Of a stretch of 64,000 nt of DNA, positions 1-10,350 are shown piece by piece (the stretch's first letter is position 1; every line of letters starts with the position of its first letter). The position numbers and the translations under genes were made by a program. The DNA is from Pontederia crassipes. Lineage: Eukaryota; Streptophyta; Magnoliopsida; Commelinales; Pontederiaceae. The stretch is taken from contig CM060196.1 of assembly GCA_030549335.1 (NCBI GenBank), positions 68,542,639-68,606,638 of the forward strand, in the 5' to 3' direction. The notes beneath the pieces were generated by a model. It ran no database searches. It worked only from the letters and a program-made list of their open reading frames with translations, and was not told where the DNA came from.

Positions 1-232
1 TATCCTAAATTAAGGAGAAGCATTTGTAGGTAATATCACTCTAAAAAGTAGCCTAATTGTCACATGATAAAAGGATGAATTTTGGAGGCCTTCATAGTAC
101 ATAAGCAAATATCACCAACAAAAAAAGAATAGTTATTAAAAAACATGTAACTAAATCAATTGCAAGAAATGTAAGAGAACAATATATATGCCATCGCAGC
201 TTCTTAAAAGAAGAATATAATATGCAACACGT
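1..232 (-). other. 3' flank of receptor-like protein copy 1
   Basis: This AT-rich stretch lies downstream of the minus-strand RLP copy 1. From about position 110 it matches the DNA downstream of copy 2 (about 4460-4620), and its last part (about 170-232) matches the DNA downstream of copy 3 (about 13045-13104). Shared landmarks are an AGAGAACAATATATAT run and a gene-proximal ATATGCAACACG-like motif. The copies were therefore duplicated together with their 3' untranslated sequence. No other gene is visible here. Confidence 0.6.
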
Positions 233-3101
233 TCATTGTAATTTACACTTGAGCACTCTCTCTTGCAAGTCATCGATGGTATGGAAGTAGGCAAATCTCC
301 ATGATTCTATCAAACATAAAGTACTAATAAAAATCCAAAATCCATTTATAAATCCTAACGCCACACTGAGGTATATCCATATCTTTTCATCCACCTCTTT
401 CTCCATATGACCTCTAGATGGCACATCATCATCTCCACACTTCTTAATTAATGGAGGACCACAAAGTCCTGCATTGCCACTGTATATTGATGCACTAAAT
501 GTTTGTAGTTGAGGGCCAGAAGGTATTCTTCCTGATAAGTTGTTGTCAGATAAGTCTAACATGGACAATGAAGTTAAGCTTGCTATGCCTTGAGGTATAG
601 TGCCTGAAAGATGATTCATCGACAAATCAAGGGACTCCAACCATTTTAATCTGTCGATTCTTTCTGGGATCGAACCATTTATATCATTCCGTGACAAATT
701 TAGAAATTTTAAACCAGAAAGATCTAGTATCTCTTTTGGGATCTCACCTGTCAGATGATTGCTAGATAGGTCGATACTAACAACATATCGCAGTGTACTT
801 GTAAATTGATATGCAATTCTTTTAGAACATATTGAAACACTCTCCTGGATGGTTATAGGTTCGGAAAGAAAGCTTGCCAAAATGTAACTCCCATTCTCTA
901 AAGCCATGTAGGCACTTTGTCTTCTTGCAATCATGTTTCTTAAGTTGCCAATGCTTGATGGTATCATCCCAGAAAGATTGTTACTACCCAAATCTAACAT
1001 CTGAATAGAGTTAAGCTTTGAAATCTGGCTAGGAATATATCCATCGAATCTATTTGATTGCATCCTCAGAATTCGTAACGATGGCAACGCATCTCCAATC
1101 CACGTGGGAATCTGTCCATAGAATTCATTGTTCCCCAAGTCTAGAACAATTAACTTCGGGCAATATTTTAAGAACAAGGGAAATTCTCCTGTAAACCTAT
1201 TTCCATTTAAGTGCAATGACTTAAAATTTGGCTTAGAGCGTACTGACCAAGGAATTTTCCCGTTCAAGTGATTGTTTGCTACGTCAAAACTCTCCAAACT
1301 CTTCATGGCTCCAATGCATTGAGGTAATGATCCAGACAGATGATTGTTTGATAAATCTATAATTTGTACACTATCAGAACACAAGGATAGAGGCAATGGA
1401 CCTGTGAAGTTATTGTCCGACAACTGCAAGACGCTCATATTGCCATTTTGTCCGAGCATTTGTGGGATGCTACCATTCAAATTGTTCATAGACACTGATA
1501 TGAGTTCAAGACGTGGGACTTGGGAAATGTTGTTTGGCAACTCTCCCTCCAGCTGATTGTGCTCCAAGTCTAAAATTATTAACCGCGTTAGATTTCCCAT
1601 CTCGACTGGTATTGTGCCAGTGATTTTGTTGTACGACAGAGACAAATATTCGAGATTTAGATTGCCAATTGTGTGAGGAATTGAACCACTTAGCATATTA
1701 TGATCGAGAATCAATTGACCCGCGACAAAAGCCAAATTCCAAATATTGTATGGAATTTGCCCTGAAATTTTGTTATTGGATAGGTCTAAGATTCTGGGAA
1801 AACTGAGGTTGCCTATTGTGTCAGGGATATGACCAAATAATGAGTTTTTTGACAAACGTAGTTCGGACAAGCCCATCAAATTCCCAATTTCTGACGGAAT
1901 TGGACCTGAAAGGTTATTTTGATCAAGGTATAGGAACTCGAGACCAGTGAGATTGCCTATTGTGCATGGGATGGGGCCGGACAACGAGTTTACTGAGAGA
2001 TATAATTCTGACAAGGTTATCAAATTCCCAATCTCAGTTGGAATTTCACCTGAAAAATTGTTGTAGGATAGGCGTAATTTTGTCAGATAGCTGAGATTGC
2101 CTATTGTGCATGGGATGGGGCCGGACAACGAGTTTACTGAGAGATATAATGTACTCAGATAGCTGAGGTTGCCTACTGTCTGAGGGATATGGCCAAATAA
2201 TGCGTTCTCTGTGAAATCTAATTCGACCAAATGCACCAAATTTCCTATCTGCGACGGAATGGGACCCGTAAAATTGTTTTCACCAAGATAGAGGTACTGG
2301 AGCCTCGTCAAGTTTGAAAGAGAAGGTGGAATTACTCCACTGAAGGAATTCTCGGAAAGACCGAGGAAGCAAAGATTCGGAAAAATGGTCGATAATAATT
2401 CTGGTATTGGTCCGGAATACTCGTTCTCCTGGACGTCCAAGTGCATGATGTTGGTCGAGTTCAATATAAAGTGCGGGAAATCCCCGTCCAGGTTATTTGA
2501 TTGCAACTCCATGTCAGTCAGGGATGGCATGGCTTTGAATTTGGAGTAATCTTCAGGGCTCTTTAACTGATTGAATCCGAGGTTCAAATGGCGTACCTTC
2601 TGTAGATGGCTAAGTTGGTAGGGGATTTGTCCCTCGAGCCTGTTGTCGTACAAGTGGAGGTCGATGAGTTCCGACAGCAGACCGATCTCCGGTGGAATGG
2701 CATCGGACAAACCGTTCTCGCCGAGGTCAAGTGAGGTGAGCTTGGACAGCGTTGAGATGGTGGGAGGTATCGGTCCGTGCAAAAGGTTGCTGCTTAGGTC
2801 GATGCTGATGAGCCTGGGAAGGGATGTGAAGTCCAGTCCTCGGAGAGTTCCATTGATATTAGAAATCGGCAGGTGGAGCTGCACGACACTGCCGCCGACG
2901 TCACAGCGGATGCCGAACCATTTGCATGGGCTCGTTGTGTTTGTCAGGGACCAGGATCTGAGGGAGGAAGGCAGAGACAGGAGGCTGGACTTCCAGTTGA
3001 GCAGAGCTTGTGCCTCTGTCTCGGCTGCTTTGATGCATGGGAAGGAGTGGGAGAGCAGCAGCAAGAGGAGGAAATGGGAGTCTACGATGATTATGCTGCA
3101 T
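233..3101 (-). pseudogene. LRR receptor-like protein, copy 1 (probable start-region frameshift)
   Basis: This is a plasma-membrane receptor-like protein without a kinase, presumably for ligand perception with a co-receptor kinase. The open frame (233-3064, 943 codons) shows an LRR N-terminal cap with a C-x6-C pair, well over twenty 24-residue repeats of the plant-specific IPxxIGNL type, and an island region around residues 710-760. It then has more LRRs, a GLCGPPL-KKC C-terminal cap, an acidic juxtamembrane stretch, one transmembrane helix (IWIYLSVALGF...) and a cytoplasmic tail of about 25 residues. The long frame opens with TTG and has no in-frame ATG after the preceding stop. The ATG at 3101-3099, equivalent to the best start of copy 2, is one base out of frame. 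A good hydrophobic signal peptide (LLLLLLSHSF) lies in the long frame just after it. The gene is therefore either a pseudogene by a 1-bp insertion at about 3080-3098 or carries a sequence error. The rest of the frame is uninterrupted, so the lesion is young. Confidence 0.85.
1949..2150 (-). repeat. Internal duplicated LRR pair in RLP copy 1
   Basis: A 58-base stretch (1949-2006) recurs without mismatch at 2093-2150, exactly 144 bases (48 residues, two LRRs) away. Both encode the same LSVNSLSGPIPCTIGNL-type repeat. This indicates recent LRR gain by unequal exchange or gene conversion inside the gene. Confidence 0.8.
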
Positions 3102-3164
3102 GTTGCAACTGGTGGGACAATGAAATAACGGACTTTGATTGCTCCTGCTGAAAGAGCTTGCCAT

Positions 3165-4620
3165 GAACTCCTTGTTTTATAGCAAATCCAGTGACGGAAT
3201 TCTAATTAAGTTGCCACTGACGGATTGACCTTGAACTTGACTCGGAGTCTTTTATCAACAGAAAGTTTGATTTTAATACCGTCGCATCAATCGGAGTAGA
3301 CGATCTTGTGCAATATCACATATTTTTTTCCTAAACCAAGGATTTTAACTGTCAAAATCACTGATAGGAGACACAAATTAAATTAAATTAGACGGTGTCG
3401 TGAATCATACGGTGAAGACTATGTAACATTGACCTTAATTAGACGCGGCATTCACCACCACCATCCAAAAGTCTGCCGACATCATGATCAGTCGAGCTTG
3501 GCGCGTACGACAAGGGAAAATATTTCGATTTTGGGTAGAAAAATTTTAAATGAGAAATTTACATCCAACTTATTCCCGTCTTACGAATTACGATGATAAT
3601 CTAAAATAAAAACACTACAACTAAACAAGGACCAATTATTAAAAAATCATCCTTTCCACTTATACAATGTCTTTCATCAAAATTCTCATCGAAAGAAAAC
3701 ATATCTATCATCAATATTAAGTACACTTTCATATAAAAATCAATGTGATATTTTATTTTGATATAATACTATATTTGTTTAAGGTAGAATATCATACAAT
3801 TGTTTATTCAATATTTATATTAAAATTTGTATATTGTGATTCATTATAGGTATATATTAATCTTGAAAAATATTACAAGTAAACGTCGATGCTTTATTAT
3901 TAATTAATTTATATAAAACATTTCAATAATTTGTTGATAGATATATAAATTTTAAACATCTTATATTAAAAAGTAATTTTTTAATCATAAGTAGGATTTT
4001 ATGGTTTCATATATTTAATTTTATGATTTTCAATCTTAAAATCCTTGAAATCAAATCTTGAATAAAAAAAAATATTCTAGGCTTTTGTTCGTTTCCCATA
4101 TAAATTTCCGGATTTTTTTTTTTTACGCTCGGGCATGGATAATTTTGTTACCGCTGGAAGAAGTTTAAGAATAGGGATGAAATGAATTATGGAAAGATAA
4201 AATATTATATGCTCTCTTCATTGACTGGTGATTTAATCAAATTATTAGTCAGATCACATTGTAGATGGTCTGCTTCCTTTAATTATTGATGGAACTTGCT
4301 TAATTACAAATTGCATGTCTTTTGAGACTTATTAATCCACATTGGTGCCACCTAATTGACACCTAATTGCCACAAAAGCCAATGTTTGATTATTAAACCA
4401 CTCATTAGTTACAAGCTTGTCATTACGGGACTGGCAGGCGAATCTTGGTTATTTCAACTCGAAAGGAATAAGAAAATATCACCAAGGAAAAATAGTTATT
4501 GATGCAACAAAACATGTAATAAAGTGAATTGCAGAATGTATATTATATTCGTATTAAGAGAACAATATATATATATATCGTCATAGTTTCTTATAAGAAG
4601 AACACAATATGCAAACACGT
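3165..4620. other. Intergenic spacer between RLP copies 1 and 2
   Basis: The first ~130 bases (to about 3290) resemble the region upstream of copy 2 (a CATTGACCTTGG-like motif followed by an ACTCGGAGT motif) and are probably the promoter of copy 1. The last ~180 bases are the 3' flank of copy 2. The middle is AT-rich with no open frame or repeat that I can classify. Confidence 0.5.
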
Positions 4621-6969
4621 TCATTGTATTTTACACTTGAGCACTCTCTCTTGCAAGTCATCAATGGCATGGAAGTAGGCAAATCTCCATGATCTCTTCA
4701 AGCATAAAGCACCAACAAATATCCAAAATCCTATTGTAAATCCTAACACCACACTAAGATATAACCATATCTTTTCATTCGCATCTTTCTCCATATGACC
4801 ACTAGATGGCACATCATCATCATCATCATCTCCACACTTCTTAGTTAATGGAGGACCACAAAGTCCGTCATTGCCGCTGTATATTGATGGATCATTAAAC
4901 GTTTGAAGTTGGGAGCCGGATGGTATTCTTCCTGATAAATTGTTATTGGATAAGTTCAATAAGGCCAATGAAGTTAAGCTTGCTATGCTTGGAGGTATGG
5001 TGCCTGAAAGATGATTCATCGACAAATCAAGCCACTCCAACGATTTTAATCTATCAAGTCTTTCTGGAATAGAACCACTCAGATCGTTCCGTGACAAGTT
5101 TAAAAACTTCAAACTTGAAAGATCAAGTATCTCCTTTGGAATCTCACCAGTGAGACGATTACCGGATAGATCGATACCAACAACATATGAAAGTGTACTT
5201 GTCACCATATCATGCACACTTTTTTTCCAATTTACTGAAATGCTTTCCATGTAATAAGAAGACATATAGTCACTCACATTCTCTAAAACCTTATAGACAC
5301 TCTGACTTTTTTGGTTCATGTTTCTTAGATCGCCAATGCTTGGTGGTATGAATCCGGAAAGGTTGTTATTGGACAGATCTAGCATTTGAAGAGAGGCAAG
5401 TTCTGAAACTTGACTAGGAATATTTTCACTGAATCTATTTGATTGCATCCTCAATATCCGTAAAGATGGCAATCCATCTCCAATCCACGTGGGTATGCTT
5501 CCATAGAATTCGTTGTCCCCTACATCTAGTACAACTAAATGCTTACATTTCCGTAGGAATAGGGGGAATTCTCCTGTAAACCTATTCCCATTCAAGTGCA
5601 ATGACTTAAATATTGTCTTAGAGCTTACTGGCCACATGATTGTCCCATAAAAACTATTGTTGGCTACTTTAAAACGCTCCAAATTCTCCATGGCTCCAAG
5701 ACATGGAGGTAGTGCTCCAGATAGACGATTGTTTGTCAAATCTAAGATTTGTAAAGAATCTGACTTACAAAAAGAGGAAGGCAATGGACCTGTGAATTTA
5801 TTGTTGGACAGCTGCACAATCATCAGTTGGCCATTCTCACCAAGCTTTTGTGGGATGCTACCATTCAGGTAGTTCATATATACTGAGATGGCTGCAAGTT
5901 GAGGGAGTTGGGAAATGTTATTGGGCAATTCTCCCTCCAATTGGTTGTTCCCCAAGTTTAAAGTCATTAATTGCGCTAAATTTCCCATCTCGATAGGTAT
6001 TGTGCCATTGAGGTGGTTGTTAGAGAGAGTCAGAAATTGGAGATTTAGGTTGCCGATCGTCTGAGGGATAGAACCGCTTAATGAATTATCATCGAGACTC
6101 AATTCAATCAAGGAACTCAAATTCCCTATCTCCGATGGAATTGGACCTGAAAAGTTGTTGTCGAAAAGGTCTAGGGTCATCAGAGATGTGAGATTGCCTA
6201 TTGCGCCTGGGATGAGACCAAACAATGAGTTTCCTGAGAGATCTAGATCTGTCAAGCTCCCCAAATTCCCAACCTCAGATGGAATTTGACCTGAAAGATT
6301 GTTGTTGGCTAGATACAACATATTGAGGCTACTGAGGTTGCCTATCGTGTGTGGGATATGACCAAACAATGAGTTTCTCGAGAGTTGTAGATCTGACAAG
6401 CTCACCAAATTTCCAATCTCCAATGGAATTTGACCTGAGAGATTGTTGTTGGATAGGTCTAAGCTTGTGAGACTACTGAGGTTGCCAATGGTGTCAGGGA
6501 TATGACCAAACAATGAATTCCCTGACAGTATCAGATCTGTCAAGCTCACCAAATTCCCAATCTCTGATGGAATTTGACCTGAAATGTTGTTCTTGGAGAG
6601 TGATAGGTAATCGAGTTGTGTAGCTAGTCCAACCTCCGGTGGCATTGGTCCAGACAAGCTGTTATTGGATAGCTCCAGATTGGTGAGCCTGCGAAAAGAT
6701 GAGAAGTTTAGTCCTTGGAGCGTGCCACTAATTTGACAACCGTGCAGGTCCAGACTGATGACCCTGCCGACGGTGTCACAGCTGACGCCGAACCATCTGC
6801 ACGGGCTGGTGGAGTTGGCGAGGGACCATGAAGCGAGGGAAGAAAGCTGATACGATAACAAGGTTGACTTCCAATGGAGCAGAGCTTGTGCCTCCGTCTC
6901 TGTTCTGAAACCTGGAAAGGAAGAGATGGAAAGCACAAGGAATAGGAGATGGAGATGATGTCGCTGCAT
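4621..6969 (-). CDS. LRR receptor-like protein, copy 2 (intact)
   Basis: This is an intact single-exon receptor-like protein of the EIX2/Cf type, which is an extracellular LRR protein anchored by one helix. I prefer the ATG at 6969, whose product starts MQRHH and runs straight into a hydrophobic signal peptide (LHLLFLVLSISSFPG). An in-frame ATG also exists at 7038 and would add 23 polar residues. The order is signal peptide, TEAQALLHWKS N-cap with a WFGVSC motif, about twenty LRRs, an island region around residues 600-640 (counted from 7038), four to five more LRRs, and a GLCGPPLTKKC cap. After these come a run of six Asp, a helix (IWLYLSVVLGFTIGFWIFV) and the tail RSWRFAYFHAIDDLQERVLKCKIQ. 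No kinase domain follows. The tail is nearly identical to copy 1, which indicates purifying selection or recent duplication. Function as a pathogen or development receptor is inferred from family only. Confidence 0.9.
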   Translation of the reverse strand: MQRHHLHLLFLVLSISSFPGFRTETEAQALLHWKSTLLSYQLSSLASWSLANSTSPCRWFGVSCDTVGRVISLDLHGCQISGTLQGLNFSSFRRLTNLELSNNSLSGPMPPEVGLATQLDYLSLSKNNISGQIPSEIGNLVSLTDLILSGNSLFGHIPDTIGNLSSLTSLDLSNNNLSGQIPLEIGNLVSLSDLQLSRNSLFGHIPHTIGNLSSLNMLYLANNNLSGQIPSEVGNLGSLTDLDLSGNSLFGLIPGAIGNLTSLMTLDLFDNNFSGPIPSEIGNLSSLIELSLDDNSLSGSIPQTIGNLNLQFLTLSNNHLNGTIPIEMGNLAQLMTLNLGNNQLEGELPNNISQLPQLAAISVYMNYLNGSIPQKLGENGQLMIVQLSNNKFTGPLPSSFCKSDSLQILDLTNNRLSGALPPCLGAMENLERFKVANNSFYGTIMWPVSSKTIFKSLHLNGNRFTGEFPLFLRKCKHLVVLDVGDNEFYGSIPTWIGDGLPSLRILRMQSNRFSENIPSQVSELASLQMLDLSNNNLSGFIPPSIGDLRNMNQKSQSVYKVLENVSDYMSSYYMESISVNWKKSVHDMVTSTLSYVVGIDLSGNRLTGEIPKEILDLSSLKFLNLSRNDLSGSIPERLDRLKSLEWLDLSMNHLSGTIPPSIASLTSLALLNLSNNNLSGRIPSGSQLQTFNDPSIYSGNDGLCGPPLTKKCGDDDDDDVPSSGHMEKDANEKIWLYLSVVLGFTIGFWIFVGALCLKRSWRFAYFHAIDDLQERVLKCKIQ

Positions 6970-7619
6970 TTTGGAATTGGTGGAGTGATGGAAGGGACAC
7001 TGTTGCTGCTGAAGGCATGCGATGGAGCATTTTAACATAAGATGATGGCATTGACCTTGGTGTTGTCCTTGACTCGCAATTCTATCAGGTCTTGGTCTTC
7101 ACTCGGAGTTCTATCAGCTCTTAACGCAAGGCGTTAAGAGATTGAGGGACAATATTGTGATGCAGACATCATTCACAATCATCCTTCAGCAGCAATCTGT
7201 CTATGAAATCAGGAGGAATTATTTAATTCCAATGTGAACGAATTCCAAAAAAAAAGAAGAAAAAAGAAAATATGTTTCCATCTTAGAATTAGAGAGCATT
7301 AGCTCTTTGCCAGGTGAAGGCTATTTATGAAAATTTTTAGATGCACAAGTAATCGAATTAAAAAAAAATGTTTAAACGCGGCTAACTAACTGAACCAAAC
7401 CGTTGATTACTGATTTCAGAAAGTTCATAGATCATTATCAAGATTTGGCCTTCTCATAATGAAAGTACTATGTCAGTACATATGCACACCATGTCTTTGG
7501 TGTCCCGTTTGGACTATTTCAATGTAATTTCAGTAGACTTTTCCTTCAAATTGATCAGTCTTTTAATTTCAGAAAACCTTATCCAAAATTAATTAGGACT
7601 CGAAGTTTATTTGAATCTG
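6970..7619. promoter_or_regulatory. Upstream region of RLP copy 2
   Basis: This is the 5' untranslated and promoter region of copy 2. The segment 7045-7170 carries a block (GATGGCATTGACCTTGG... ACTCGGAGTT... GACAATATTGTGATG) that recurs upstream of copy 1 and, as relics, at about 8800-8880 and 9160-9275. It is therefore a duplicated promoter module. I could not fix a core TATA element with confidence. The rest (7200-7610) is AT-rich without recognised features. Confidence 0.45.
7611..7619. repeat. Left 9-bp target site duplication of the foldback MULE
   Basis: TTGAATCTG here is repeated exactly at 8761-8769, immediately outside the two TIR ends. Confidence 0.85.
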
Positions 7620-8760
7620 GGGTAAATAACACGAATGGTCCTTCAACTTTAAGTCGATTTTCAATTAGTCCACCAACTTCAATTTATAATCAGAACGTCC
7701 CTCATCTTTTATTTTCTTACACGATTAGTCATCTTCACTGGTGATAGTGGATTTCTCGGTTGCCTTGCGTACGTGGCCGACACGTCAACCGTTTCTCTCT
7801 CATCCACGTCATTTAGATCATCCACGTCATTTTACGCTCCAAACTAGGTAAATTACATGGATTGTCCCTTAAAATCGATTTCTAAATAGTCCCCCAACTT
7901 TAATATTATTACACGATTCATCCACTTGACAGGTAAGAAACAGTCTCCCGATTATCTTACGACGTGACATAAAAAAATTTAACTAGTTGACATCACACAA
8001 TAAAAAATATTATAAAAATTTCAGGACGCGGACAAGCTGACAGAGGACGAGTGTCGGCCCCCCTCTCCAAGCTCGCTCACTGACGAGCTTCGCACAAGGA
8101 GTGATAACGCCCCTCACGAGTTCGTCGGTGCTCCTATCATTTTTATTTTTTATAATTTCTCAACTTTGAATCGTTTAGGGTCGTCGACGAGCTCGGAAGG
8201 GGGCGTTGACGTCCCTTGTGTGAAGCTCGCCAGTGGACGAGCTTGGAGAGAGAGGTCGGCGCCCCCTATGCCAACTCGCCAAAGGGCGAGCTTAGAGAGG
8301 GGGCCAACACTCCCCTTCTGTCAGTTCGTCCGCGTCCTTAAATTTTTATAATATTTTTTATTGTGTGATGTCAGCTAGTTAAAATTTTTTATTATATTTT
8401 ATTATGCCACGTCGCAAGATAATTGAGAGACTGTTTCTTACCAATCAAGTGGATGAATCGTATAATAATATCAAAGTTGGGGGACTATTTAAAAATTGAT
8501 TCAAAGTTGGAGGACGATCCGTGTAATTTACCTGGTTTGAAACGTTAAATGACGTGGATGACTTAAATGACGTGGATGAAAGAGAAATGGCTGACGTGTC
8601 GACCACGTATGCAAAGCAACCGGGAAATCCACTATCACCGATCAAGAGGACTAAACGTGCAAGAAAATAAAAAATGAGGGACGTTCTGATTATAAATTGA
8701 AGTTGGGGGACCAATTGAAAATTGACTCAAAGTTGATGGACCATTCGTGTAATTTATCCT
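7620..8760. mobile_element. Foldback Mutator-like element (non-autonomous) with 9-bp TSD
   Basis: The two halves are inverted copies. The left end reads GGGTAAATAACACGAATGG and the right end, reverse-complemented, reads AGGATAAATTACACGAATGG. Inverted similarity continues inwards through the CATCCACGTCATTTA motif, the GACATCACACAATAAAA motif and the GC-rich CCAAGCTCG motif almost to the centre near 8150. The 9-bp direct repeat TTGAATCTG flanks it exactly (7611-7619 and 8761-8769). Very long TIRs plus a 9-bp TSD are hallmarks of Mutator-like elements. No transposase frame is present, so it would need help in trans. A related, truncated copy lies at 21824-22496. Confidence 0.85.
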
Positions 8761-8769
8761 TTGAATCTG

Positions 8770-10350
8770 AACTCTTTCTTCTATTTCAAATCATGGTGAC
8801 CATCGCCATTGACCTTGACCTCGAATCCAGGGTTCACGACTTGAGTCGTTTCTCAACCGAAGGGCAAAGCATTATTCAACTTGCAGTGACTTATGATTCA
8901 GCTAAAGTTGATACTTATAATGAGAACTTCTGTATTTGTGTTCTTTCTAATTTACTTTCTTAGGTGAAGAATTTTGCAAAACCAGTCTTCAAAACATTTT
9001 AATTATTTGCAGTAAGGAAGAGAGAGATAGCACAAGGAACAGGAGGAAGGGTAACAGGTTCTGTTGCTGCATTCTGGAATTGGTGGAACAGTGGAAGGGG
9101 TGCAGTTTCTTCCAAATGCAAAGAATGGAATCAAACAGGCTTCAGCACTTTATCATATGATCGATGGCATTGACCTTGACCTTGGGCTTGACTCAGAGTT
9201 CTTTCAGGCATCTAGTCGTTTCTCGCTCCGAAATGCAAGGCATTAGGGACAATTGTGATGCGGTTTCATCTTCGCTATGAAATGACGAGGTTTTCGATAT
9301 ACTTCAATTATTTCCATTTTCCACTGTAAACTAATTTCAGGAATTGGATATATCGTTATTAACAAATGTATCAAAATCAGTAATCACTGTTTATCCCATG
9401 AGGCATACCGAGTCTTCCAAGCCCCACTTAGGACCACACGCTTCCTGCAATTCCATCTCTTACTTTCAATTACGGGAAGACTTTATTTGTAATATCAAAC
9501 ACTGCTCTTTCAGGCATCATCACTTGTATGTTACTCAAGAACTTCAAATACTGCAGCTGATTTTTTAGTTACTTTTGACCGTTAAAATGACAAAAAATTT
9601 TGAGTCGACCGTCCATGACCTCAATAGCATTTTGTACAATGACTCTATGAGTCTTCTCATTACGTAATGATAGTACTTTCTTTTAAAAAATATATATATC
9701 AATTACTGCTCTCAACTGAAATGATGCATCTTCCTATTTGACTTTATTTGTAGTAACTTTTTTTTATTGATTTAAAGAAACATAATAATCAATGCAAAGA
9801 AATATTGTATTGTTTGCTTAATAGTATATATTTTGTTGGTTATTAATTACTTTTTAAAATAATAATAAGTCATCACCGAGATGGTAGAGAGTTGCAGGTC
9901 TGCACTCCTTATTGTCACAATATGGTTATTCTTTTTTTTTTCTCCTATTGTAATCTCAATATTCAAGAGAATTACTTGGTTTGATCAACACGCATTTTCA
10001 GCTGGGAGAATCATTAATAAACTGCGTAACAAATGTGTGCTTCCCGCAATTTAAATATACATTTAAAGATATAATTTTGTATAATTAAAAAAATAAGTAA
10101 TATATTTTAAACTTGCAACATTCTTATAAATATTTGATAGTAATACAATATTTTTAGTTCGAAAAATCATTAAAAGAACAATATTTATTTCATTAAATAG
10201 AAAATAATAAATATTTTTTAATGGTCTAATGACCCTTTTGACGTGTGAACATTTCAGTTTTGTAATAATAAATAAATAAATATATAGGCCAATGTTGAGG
10301 AGTTCTTAGGATCTTTTTGCAGGGTCTGCTTCCCCATTCTGTTAGCAGCA
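8770..10350 (-). pseudogene. RLP promoter and N-terminal relics in a gene-poor spacer
   Basis: Two short stretches match the start region of RLP copy 2. At 9010-9085 the minus strand matches the signal-peptide coding start (GCATTCTGGAATTGGTGGA on the plus strand, beside copy 2's GCATTTTGGAATTGGTGGA). 9160-9275 matches the module upstream of it (GATGGCATTGACCTTGACC ... ACTCAGAGTTCTTTCAGG ... GACAATTGTGATG). A second, poorer copy of the upstream module is at about 8800-8880. The LRR body is absent, so these are remnants of at least one deleted copy. The remainder (9280-10350) is AT-rich with no recognisable gene. Confidence 0.55.
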
